Source: JALZAA01 sp046724435
GTDB lineage: Bacteria > Actinomycetota > Acidimicrobiia > IMCC26256 > JACDBD01
DNA length: 19,203 nt
Direction: 5' to 3'
Assembly: GCA_046724435.1 (NCBI GenBank)
Contig: JBKOWN010000036.1
Location: forward strand, 1-19,203
Position numbers and translations under genes: made by a program. Under the pieces are notes generated by a model. It was not told the origin of the DNA. It did not search any database and saw only the letters and a list, made by a program, of their open reading frames with translations. Within the stretch, counting starts at the first letter, position 1; each line of letters opens with the position of its first letter. Shown here one piece after another: positions 6,478 through 12,915 of the stretch.

Positions 6478-8093
6478 GCCTGTACCTCCGCCATCGTGGC
6501 CATCTTCTCTGCCCATCGGTAGTCGGGCTTGCCGCTCGGGGAGCGCTGCATCAGCTCGACGAGGTGCAGCTCCCGCGGAACCTTGTACCCGGCGAGCTTC
6601 GTCCTGCAGTGCGCCTGCAGGTCGTCGATCGTCGGCGTCATGCCGTCGCGCGGTTGTACGACCGCGGCCACGCGCTGCCCCCACCGTTCGTCCGGGACGC
6701 CCACGACCACCGCGTCGTACACGCCCGGGTGCGACTTCACGGCTGCCTCGACCTCCTCGGGGAAGATCTTCTCCCCTCCCGAGTTGATCGACACCGAGCC
6801 CCGGCCGAGCAGCGTGATCGTCCCGTCGGCCTCGATGGTCGCGAAGTCGCCGGGGACCACGTACCGGGTGCCGTCGGCCGCGGTGATGAACGTCTGCGCC
6901 GTCTTCTCGGGGTCCTTGTAGTACTCGATCGGGATGTTCCCTTTCCGCGCGATCTTGCCGACGACGCCCGACCCGGGCTCGACCTCATCCAGGTTCTCGT
7001 CGAGCACGACCGAGTCCTGCACCGCGGTCACCGTGGGGCCACCCTTCATCGCGGTGTTGCCCTTCTGCACGAGCGTGTACCCGTTGGCACCGCCCTCCGA
7101 GGAGCCGACGGCGTCGGACACGGCGATGTTCGGCAACAACTCGAAGAACTGGTCCTTCACCGACGGCGAGAACACCGCCGCCGTGCTCCCGACCGCGACG
7201 AGCGAGGACACGTCGTACTCGTCGCCCCGCTCCTGGATCGTCTCGATGAGCGGGCGGCCCATGGCGTCGCCCGTGATCATGATCATGTTGACTCTTTCGT
7301 GGCCGACGAGCTCCCACACGCGGTGCGGCTCGAACTTCGAGACGAGGACGATCTTGTTGCCGACGAAGCTGCCGCCCATGACGCCCCACTGCGTGGCGCC
7401 GTGCATCAGCGGTGCGATCGGCAACGACGTCGTGGGGCCCTGCCCGAGGCCCTTCTCCACCATCGCTTCGGGGCGGTCGACCTTGGTGCCGCCGACCACG
7501 TCGATGCCGCCGCCGAGGGCGAAGAAGACATCCTCGTGCCGCCACACGACGCCCTTCGGCATTCCTGTGGTGCCGCCCGTGTAGAGGATGTAGCGGTCGT
7601 CGGGGGAGCGGGGCCCGAAGTCCCGCTCGGGTGAGCCCGAAGCCATCGCGTCCTCGAAGTGGACCGCGTCCAGTCCGGCGAGGTCGGCGCCGCTGCCGTC
7701 CTCGATCACGATGGCGTTGCGGAGCATCGGCAGCTCCTCGAGCACGCCGGCGACGCGGGGGGCGAACTCCCGCTGGAAGACGAGGGCGACGAGGTCGGCG
7801 TTGTCGAACAGATACCGCAGCTCGTCCTCGACGTAGCGGTAGTTGATGTTGACCCACACCGCCCGCAGCTTGAACACCGCCCACAGGGCCTCGATCCACT
7901 CGACCGAGTTGTATGCGTAGATCCCGACGTGGTCGCCCGGGCCGACGCCCTGGGCGGCGAGGTGGTGGGCGAGGCGATTCGCCCGCTCCTCCATCTCTCT
8001 ATACGTGCGGCGCTTGCCGTCGCAGACGACGTACTCCCGCTCGCCGAAGTGGTCCGCCGCGTTCTCGAAGAGGTCGGCGAGGTTGAACTCCAC
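6474..8093 (-). CDS. fadD: Acyl-CoA synthetase (AMP-forming), FadD19-like
   Basis: A 539-residue ANL-superfamily ligase that activates a carboxylic acid to its CoA thioester through an acyl-AMP. Motifs are in order: P-loop YTGGTTGMPK (171-180), GSSEGG (330-335), GD (415-416), GRGSVSINSGGEKI (430-443), and the catalytic Lys522 in SPSGKPDYRW. Much of the sequence matches what I remember of mycobacterial FadD19 (for example RYVEDELRYLFDN, MHGATQ, GKIARKGNIPI-like and SPSGKPDYRWA), a ligase for steroid side-chain carboxylates. The start is GTG at 8093. The only SD-like bases touch it, and a -10-like element places transcription start at the codon, so it may be leaderless. It is the first gene of the four-gene operon and sits behind a KstR-like palindrome. 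A sterol side-chain acid is the leading substrate guess but is not proven. Confidence 0.92.
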   Translation of the reverse strand: MEFNLADLFENAADHFGEREYVVCDGKRRTYREMEERANRLAHHLAAQGVGPGDHVGIYAYNSVEWIEALWAVFKLRAVWVNINYRYVEDELRYLFDNADLVALVFQREFAPRVAGVLEELPMLRNAIVIEDGSGADLAGLDAVHFEDAMASGSPERDFGPRSPDDRYILYTGGTTGMPKGVVWRHEDVFFALGGGIDVVGGTKVDRPEAMVEKGLGQGPTTSLPIAPLMHGATQWGVMGGSFVGNKIVLVSKFEPHRVWELVGHERVNMIMITGDAMGRPLIETIQERGDEYDVSSLVAVGSTAAVFSPSVKDQFFELLPNIAVSDAVGSSEGGANGYTLVQKGNTAMKGGPTVTAVQDSVVLDENLDEVEPGSGVVGKIARKGNIPIEYYKDPEKTAQTFITAADGTRYVVPGDFATIEADGTITLLGRGSVSINSGGEKIFPEEVEAAVKSHPGVYDAVVVGVPDERWGQRVAAVVQPRDGMTPTIDDLQAHCRTKLAGYKVPRELHLVELMQRSPSGKPDYRWAEKMATMAEVQA

Positions 8094-8099
8094 TCTCCG

Positions 8100-8129
8100 A
8101 GACTAGAACACGTTCTGATAGGGCGTCAG
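8100..8129 (-). promoter_or_regulatory. Candidate promoter of the FadD19-like operon
   Basis: On the minus strand CTGACG (8129-8124, 4 of 6 to TTGACA) and TAGTCT (8105-8100, T1, A2 and T6 conserved) are 18 bases apart. The -10 element ends 6 bases before the GTG at 8093, which fits a leaderless message. The spacing and operator overlap mirror the esterase promoter at 2850-2879. Confidence 0.4.
8104..8117. promoter_or_regulatory. KstR-like (TetR-type) palindromic operator upstream of the FadD19-like operon
   Basis: TAGAAC-AC-GTTCTG has perfect 5-base arms (AGAAC/GTTCT) around a 2-base centre and matches TnnAACnnGTTnnA at all fixed positions except the last (G for A). It lies 10 bases before the synthetase GTG and 22 bases before the divergent beta-propeller start. 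A further half-site TAGAAC is at 8134-8139. It is very similar in position and sequence to the palindrome at 2851-2864. Confidence 0.6.
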
Positions 8130-8139
8130 ACGCTAGAAC

Positions 8140-9060
8140 TTGTGCGTGCTCTGGCGCGTGCTCGTGATCGTCGGGATGGTCGCGGGGTCGATCGGATCGG
8201 CGCTGCTCGCCGGAGCGGCCGACGCGTCGTTCCCCGGCCGTAACGGGAAGATCGCGTTCGCTCGCGACGCGGGTGGCGGCTCGGCGGTCGACGAGATGAC
8301 CATCGGCGGCTCGTTACCCAAGCGACTCGTCAAGAGCGGCGACGACGCGCCGGCGCCGTCGTGGTCGGCGAACGGCTCCAAGCTTGCGTACGTGCGTGCG
8401 CAGGGCAGCAGTGAGATCTACGTCGTGGACGCCAACGGCAAGCACGCGCGGCGCCTCACCAACAACCGGGTGAGTGACACCGCGCCGGTGTGGTCGCCGG
8501 ACGGATCGAAGATCGCCTTCGTCCGCAACGCGGAGGGAAACTCCGACATCTACGTGATGGACGCGAACGGTAAGAACCAAACGGACGTCACGAAAACGCC
8601 CGATGCTGACGAGGACGAGCCGTCGTGGTCGCCGGACGGCTCGCAGATCGCGTTCTCCAACCAGTCACACGGCGAAGGGATCCAGCCGCTCGAGGTCTTC
8701 GTTATGAACGCCGACGGCTCGAACGCGCACCCGCTGACCAGCGACGGCGCGAACAGCGAGCCGAACTGGTCGCCGGACGGGACGAAGATCGCGTACCAAG
8801 CCACGATCGACGACCAGCCGCCCGCCATCTACGTGATGAACGCCGACGGCTCCGGCAAAGCACCGCTGACGACCGGGCACGTCGACGGCGCGCCGGCGTG
8901 GTCACCGGACGGCTCGCTGATCGCGTTCACGACCGACCGGCATGACAACGCGTTCGACAGCCAGATCTACGTGATGAACGCCGACGGCTCGAACCAGCAC
9001 GCGCTCACCGACCAGGAGGGCGCCATCGACCGCCACCCGACCTGGCAGCCCGTCGAGTAG
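8140..9060 (+). CDS. Secreted TolB-like six-bladed beta-propeller protein (PD40 repeats)
   Basis: A 306-residue protein. The hydrophobic N-terminus (about residues 5-27) ends in ADA before SFPG, a plausible signal-peptidase site after Ala29. The mature part begins FPGRNGKIAF, a start often seen in actinobacterial TolB-like proteins. It is a run of WD40-like PD40 blades with WSxxG cores at Trp75, 118, 163, 210 and 254 and a closing TWQP at 301-304. IYVMNADGS-type strands recur between them. This gives six blades, the usual number for TolB. It is probably an exported binding or scaffold protein; partner and ligand are unknown. The start is uncertain: TTG at 8140 gives the longest form, but GTG at 8146 or 8158 also leaves a signal peptide, and none has an SD. 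It diverges from the FadD19-like operon with only 46 bases between, so the operator may affect it. Confidence 0.85.
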   Translation: MCVLWRVLVIVGMVAGSIGSALLAGAADASFPGRNGKIAFARDAGGGSAVDEMTIGGSLPKRLVKSGDDAPAPSWSANGSKLAYVRAQGSSEIYVVDANGKHARRLTNNRVSDTAPVWSPDGSKIAFVRNAEGNSDIYVMDANGKNQTDVTKTPDADEDEPSWSPDGSQIAFSNQSHGEGIQPLEVFVMNADGSNAHPLTSDGANSEPNWSPDGTKIAYQATIDDQPPAIYVMNADGSGKAPLTTGHVDGAPAWSPDGSLIAFTTDRHDNAFDSQIYVMNADGSNQHALTDQEGAIDRHPTWQPVE

Positions 9061-9080
9061 CAACTCGCCGAGAGCGGAAG

Positions 9081-9440
9081 TCAGACGGCGGGTGAATGAT
9101 GTCCGCCGACGCAGAACTCGTTGCCCTCCGGGTCCCGGAGTACGAGGTTGCGGTACCCGAGCTCCGGCGGGAAGTCCTCTTCCCAGGCGATCGTCGCTCC
9201 CATAGCCACCAGGCGATCGACGGCGGCTTGGACGTCGTCAGCGCCGAAGTCGATGTGCACCCGATTCTTGACGCGCTTCTCCTCCGGCACCGCCATGAAC
9301 TCGAGCCGTTGGAGCCCGCCGCCCGGGGCGTGGCAGCAACATCCGTCCAGCCGCCAGCCGAGGGCCTCCGCCCACCAGGCCGCGAGCTTCTCGGGCTCGG
9401 CGCTGTCGACGGTCACGCCGTTCACGGCGATGCCAGCCAC
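9081..9440 (-). CDS. VOC-superfamily (glyoxalase-like) protein
   Basis: A 119-residue protein of the vicinal oxygen chelate fold, in the glyoxalase-like subgroup common in actinobacteria. Visible features are the N-terminal GVTVDSAEPEKLAAWWAEALGW (given in part; residues 8-29), the central NRVHIDFGADDV (59-70) and the C-terminal LRDPEGNEFCV (101-111). This is two beta-alpha-beta-beta-beta units in one chain. An odd feature is three consecutive cysteines followed by histidine at 34-37 (CCCH), which could bind metal. The start is GTG at 9440, with no clear SD. It ends 20 bases after the convergent beta-propeller. Substrate unknown; VOC proteins range from dioxygenases to resistance proteins. 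Confidence 0.8.
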   Translation of the reverse strand: MAGIAVNGVTVDSAEPEKLAAWWAEALGWRLDGCCCHAPGGGLQRLEFMAVPEEKRVKNRVHIDFGADDVQAAVDRLVAMGATIAWEEDFPPELGYRNLVLRDPEGNEFCVGGHHSPAV

Positions 9441-9592
9441 GACGCGAGTGTGGCCCGGCGCGAGCGCCCGGTCACGGCTGCAGGATCACCTTGCCCGGCA
9501 TGCTTCGCGCGGACTGTCGGCGTCGCGATGACTTTCGACGGGTACGACGGTCTGGAGACGTGCACACGCCGACGCCGACGAAAGGAGTTGTC

Positions 9593-10066
9593 ATGCCCCG
9601 GATCACGCCCAATCTCTGGTTCGACACCCAGGGCCAGGAGGCCGCCGAGTTCTACGTCTCGATCTTCCCGAACTCGAAGATCACCAACGTCACGCACTAC
9701 GGCGAGGCGGGACCGCGACCGGCGGGCACCGTCCTGACCGTGGACTTCGTCCTCGACGGGCAGGAGTACACCGCGATCAACGGCGGTCCCGAGTTCACGT
9801 TCGACGAGGCGATCTCGCTGTTGATCAACTGCGCCGACCAGGACGAGGTCGACTATTACTGGTCCACGCTCTCCGAGGGCGGCGAGGAAGGCCCGTGCGG
9901 CTGGTTGAAGGACAAGTACGGACTCTCCTGGCAGGTCGTCCCGGTCGGGATGACGGAGATGCTCAACGACCCGGACGAGGCACGGGGCCAGCGCGCGATG
10001 AAGGCCATGCTCGGCATGAAGAAGATCGACCTCGCTGCAATCCACGCCGCCGCCGATCAGTCCTAG
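9593..10066 (+). CDS. VOC-superfamily protein, PhnB / 3-demethylubiquinone-9 methyltransferase-like domain
   Basis: A 157-residue protein of the PhnB-like branch of the VOC fold. Characteristic stretches are ITPNLWFDTQGQEAAEFYVS (4-23) with FPNSKI, the middle GQEYTAINGGPEFTF (56-70), and the C-terminal LKDKYGLSWQVVP (105-117). The Pfam name of this domain is historical, and methyltransferase activity should not be assumed. The ATG at 9593 is supported by AAAGGAG at 9581-9587. An in-frame start at 9491 would add a low-complexity Arg-rich leader that is not part of the family, so I reject it. It is monocistronic, followed by 148 bases before the LLM pair. Function unknown. Confidence 0.88.
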   Translation: MPRITPNLWFDTQGQEAAEFYVSIFPNSKITNVTHYGEAGPRPAGTVLTVDFVLDGQEYTAINGGPEFTFDEAISLLINCADQDEVDYYWSTLSEGGEEGPCGWLKDKYGLSWQVVPVGMTEMLNDPDEARGQRAMKAMLGMKKIDLAAIHAAADQS

Positions 10067-10087
10067 CCCGCGTGATCGTCGCAAGCT

Positions 10088-10104
10088 GGTCGAGCTGATC
10101 GACC
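10088..10104. terminator. Small hairpin downstream of the PhnB-like gene
   Basis: GGTCGA and TCGACC form a 6-base stem with a 5-base loop, 22 bases after the stop codon. No T tract follows. It might end the PhnB-like transcript, but evidence is weak. The remaining bases to the next gene show only the ribosome binding site at 10202-10209. Confidence 0.2.
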
Positions 10105-10214
10105 GACCGGAGGCGTGACGGCGCCCTCGGCTCGCGGGCGTACGGTTGGTCTGGCGATCTACTGGTCCGCCGCATTCCGAGTCCTGCCGCCGGGCAGACG
10201 TGGGGAGGTCGCAC

Positions 10215-11087
10215 GTGCGTATCGGTGTCGTGTTCCCTCAGACCGAGCTCGGCGGCGATGTCGGCGCCGTGCACGCGTATGGAGAAGGAGTCGAAGGGCT
10301 CGGCTTCACCCATGTACTTGCGTACGACCACGTCGTCGGTGCAGACCCGGAGGTCCACCGGGGCTGGAACGGCCCGTACGACGTGCGGACGACGTTCCAC
10401 GAGCCCTTTGTGCTCTTCGGCTACCTCGCCGCGCTCACCTCGGTCGAGCTCGTGACCGGCATCATCATCCTCCCGCAGCGACAGACGGTCCTCGCCGCCA
10501 AGCAGGCGGCCGAGGTCGACCTGCTCACCGGGGGTCGATTTCGACTCGGCATCGCGCTCGGGTGGAACCGGGTCGAGTACGAGGCGCTCGGCAAGGACTT
10601 CTCGAACCGGGGCGAACGCATCGACGAGCAGGTGGTGCTGATGCGCCGGCTGTGGACCGAGCGGAGCGTCACCCACCACGGCGTCCACGAGACCGTGACG
10701 GGGGCCGGCCTGGCGCCGCTCCCGGTGCAGCGCCCCATCCCCGTGTGGTTCGGTGCAGTGGCCGAGCGCGCGTTGCGACGCGTCGGGCGCCTGGGCGACG
10801 GCTGGTTTCCGCAGGTGCCGCCGGGCGACAGGCTCGACGAGGCGCGTGAGACCGTGTGGCGCGCCGCGGTCGAAGCTGGCCGTGATCCGGACGCTCTCGG
10901 CATGGAGGGCCGGATCAGTTGGGAGACGGGCGACGTCGACAGGCTCGCCCGACAGGCGGGGAAGTGGCGCGACGCCGGTGCGACGCACATCGCCGTCAAC
11001 ACGATGGGCGCGGGTCTGGGTTCGGTCGACGACCACCTCGCCGCGTTGGCGAAGGCGGCGGACGCCCTCGCGCCACTGAGCTCCTGA
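10215..11087 (+). CDS. LLM-class flavin/F420-dependent oxidoreductase, Rv2161c-like family
   Basis: A 290-residue luciferase-like TIM-barrel oxidoreductase. It matches the F420-dependent family typified by Rv2161c: THVLAYDHVVGADP (32-45), FHEPFVLFGYLAALTS (61-76), IIILPQRQTVLAAKQAAEVD (83-102), GGRFRLGIALGWNRVEYEAL (106-125) and PVQRPIPVWFG (170-180). I chose GTG at 10215 because GGGGAGGT (10202-10209) lies 5 bases upstream and the family begins with MRIGVVFPQ-like residues. A longer frame from 10146 adds a non-conserved leader. The second LLM gene starts 20 bases after its stop, so they are probably one transcript. Such enzymes reduce or oxidise organic substrates with F420 or FMN; neither cofactor nor substrate can be read here. 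Confidence 0.92.
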   Translation: MRIGVVFPQTELGGDVGAVHAYGEGVEGLGFTHVLAYDHVVGADPEVHRGWNGPYDVRTTFHEPFVLFGYLAALTSVELVTGIIILPQRQTVLAAKQAAEVDLLTGGRFRLGIALGWNRVEYEALGKDFSNRGERIDEQVVLMRRLWTERSVTHHGVHETVTGAGLAPLPVQRPIPVWFGAVAERALRRVGRLGDGWFPQVPPGDRLDEARETVWRAAVEAGRDPDALGMEGRISWETGDVDRLARQAGKWRDAGATHIAVNTMGAGLGSVDDHLAALAKAADALAPLSS

Positions 11088-11107
11088 TCCCGCGGTAGAA
11101 CGTCGGC

Positions 11108-11992
11108 ATGCAGCTTGATTTCCACATCATGCGATTCGACTGGGCCGGCGGTCCGGCCGGCATCGGGCCAGGCGTCGCCGACCTCGCCGAGCGCGCCGAG
11201 GCCATGGGCGTCCGCACGGTGTCGTTCATGGACCACTACTTCCAGATGGACTGGATGGCGCCGGCCGAGGATCCGATGCTCGAGGGCTACACCGCGCTCG
11301 GCTTCGTCGCGGGCCGCACCGAGCGGTTGCGGCTGCGCGTCCTCGTGACGGGCGTGACGTATCGCCATCCCGGGCTCCTCGCCAAGATCGTCACCACGCT
11401 CGACGTCGTGTCGAGCGGCCGGGCCGAGCTCGGGATCGGCGCGGCGTGGTACGAGCGCGAGCACCTCGGTCTCGGGGTGCCGTTCCCGCCGACGGCAGAG
11501 CGTTTCGAGCGGCTCGAGGAGGCGATCCAGATCTGCTTGCAGATGTGGAGCGACGACAACGGGCGGTACGAGGGCGAGCACTACAAGCTCGAGGAGACCA
11601 TCTGCAGTCCGATGCCGGTCAGCACGCCGCGCCCGCGCATCCTGATCGGGGGGAGCGGCGAGCGGAAGACGCTCCGGCTCGTCGCGCAGTACGCCGATGC
11701 GTGCAACATCTTCGGCGGACCCGACGAGGTTGCGCAGAAGGTCGACGTCCTCCGCCGGCACTGCGACACTGTCGGGCGCGACCCGAACGAGATCGAGGTC
11801 ACTGCGACGTACCGGGACATTCCTCCGGGCGCGTCAACCGACGACGTCCTGCGGGGTGCAGAAGCTTTCGCGAAGGTCGGGGTGTCGACGGTCGTCACCG
11901 GGGCCATGAGCGACGACCCGGGAGGGTGGCTCGAGTCGAACTTCGGCCCCGCGATGGAGCGCCTGGCCGCGATCGAGCCCGCGCCTCTCTGA
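11108..11992 (+). CDS. LLM-class flavin/F420-dependent oxidoreductase (second of a tandem pair)
   Basis: A 294-residue luciferase-like oxidoreductase. Motifs include FMDHYFQMDWM (40-50), YRHPGLLAKIVTTLDVVSSG (85-104), the family-typical RAELGIGAAWYEREHLGLG (105-123), and ILIGGSGERKTLRLVAQYAD near the middle. It is only distantly similar to its upstream neighbour (same fold, different subfamily), so this is not a recent duplication. The ATG at 11108 lies 20 bases after the preceding stop with no clear SD; translation may depend on the upstream gene. It ends 16 bases before the convergent MDMPI-fold gene. F420 use is likely for this subfamily but is not shown by the sequence. Confidence 0.9.
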   Translation: MQLDFHIMRFDWAGGPAGIGPGVADLAERAEAMGVRTVSFMDHYFQMDWMAPAEDPMLEGYTALGFVAGRTERLRLRVLVTGVTYRHPGLLAKIVTTLDVVSSGRAELGIGAAWYEREHLGLGVPFPPTAERFERLEEAIQICLQMWSDDNGRYEGEHYKLEETICSPMPVSTPRPRILIGGSGERKTLRLVAQYADACNIFGGPDEVAQKVDVLRRHCDTVGRDPNEIEVTATYRDIPPGASTDDVLRGAEAFAKVGVSTVVTGAMSDDPGGWLESNFGPAMERLAAIEPAPL

Positions 11993-12008
11993 CCCTGCGG
12001 GTTTGTTG

Positions 12009-12863
12009 CTAGGAGTCTGTTCTCGCCAGGGCCGCGCCGAGACCGCCGACGATCAACCCGCCGATGTTCTCGTCACCCCGCACGCTCACGGTTTCTGTGA
12101 TTTCGTCGCGTGTCAGGCCCCGAGAGAACAGTGGCACAGCCGACTCCCGAGGGACGGACAAACCAACGTCCGCACCCTCACCGATCCCGTCGTATAGGTG
12201 CCAGGCTCCGTCCTCGCGCAGCACGGTCCACTCAGCAAGGTCGGCGATGAACACGCTGACCGAGGTCCCGTCATCCACGCGCAGCGCGCGGAACGCGTGC
12301 GGGAAAGCCCGGATGACGGTCGCAACCACCGTCGCGAGCAGGCCTGGCTCGTCCAGCAGTGACCGCCCGGTTGCGCGCCGAATCTGGTTCTGATGGGTCC
12401 ATCGCTCCAAGTGCTCGCGGGCGGCGATCATCCAGTACGGCGTCGGCTCCTCGGAGTAGAACCACACCGCTTCGCCGAGCGAGTCGGGGTCCACCGCCGT
12501 GTACCACTCGAAAGTCCACGCGCCGGTCGCCCGGAGCAGCTCGACGATCAGCTCCGGGCTCAAGTACTCGGCGCTGGTGACCCAGTGCTCGTTGAACTGG
12601 TCGAGCGAGCGGTAGCTGCCGGCCCATTCGCCCGCGTCGTTGCGATAGACCGCGGGCTGCGCCTCGTCTCGTTGCCGCGACAGCAAGGAGAGGTCGTCGC
12701 CGAGGACATGCAGCGCGATGCCTTTGACCGTCCAAGCCGGGCACTCCGTCGGACGCGCCCACTCGTCGGAAGACAGCTGCTCGAGCAGCGCGATGAACTC
12801 TGCGCGCTCTCTCTCCAGCGCGCCGCTGACGTCGAGCGCGCCAACAGGGTTCAGGCCGGCCAT
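12009..12863 (-). CDS. Mycothiol-dependent maleylpyruvate isomerase-fold (MDMPI/DinB-like) protein
   Basis: A 284-residue protein with an N-terminal DinB-like four-helix bundle of the MDMPI type. PTECPAWTVKGIALHVLGDD (38-57) carries His52, and EHLERWTHQNQIRRATG (150-166) carries Glu153 and His157. The H...ExxxH pattern matches the zinc ligands of Corynebacterium maleylpyruvate isomerase, so metal binding is likely. The C-terminal half (about 180-284) is the smaller alpha/beta domain usually fused to it. These proteins are characteristic of mycothiol-making actinobacteria and often act as thiol transferases or isomerases. The true reaction is unknown, since no maleylpyruvate pathway genes are nearby. 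The ATG is at 12863. It diverges from the dehydrase-like gene across 52 bases containing an 8-base inverted repeat. Confidence 0.88.
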   Translation of the reverse strand: MAGLNPVGALDVSGALERERAEFIALLEQLSSDEWARPTECPAWTVKGIALHVLGDDLSLLSRQRDEAQPAVYRNDAGEWAGSYRSLDQFNEHWVTSAEYLSPELIVELLRATGAWTFEWYTAVDPDSLGEAVWFYSEEPTPYWMIAAREHLERWTHQNQIRRATGRSLLDEPGLLATVVATVIRAFPHAFRALRVDDGTSVSVFIADLAEWTVLREDGAWHLYDGIGEGADVGLSVPRESAVPLFSRGLTRDEITETVSVRGDENIGGLIVGGLGAALARTDS

Positions 12864-12872
12864 CCAGGCGAG

Positions 12873-12907
12873 AGGCTAGGCGCCGAACCAAGCCCGCGAC
12901 CTAGCCT
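12873..12907. repeat. Inverted repeat in the divergent MDMPI / dehydrase intergenic region
   Basis: AGGCTAGG (12873-12880) and CCTAGCCT (12900-12907) are perfect 8-base inverted arms 19 bases apart, filling most of the 52-base divergent gap. The arms' centres are 27 bases apart. It could be an operator for both genes or an RNA hairpin at the 5' end of either message. Neither gene has a good SD. Confidence 0.5.
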
Positions 12908-12915
12908 GCCCGGGC

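Noticed and set aside
11096..11101. TAGAAC half-site before the second LLM gene
   Set aside because: There is no matching GTTCTA arm, and it lies in a 20-base gap inside a two-gene unit.
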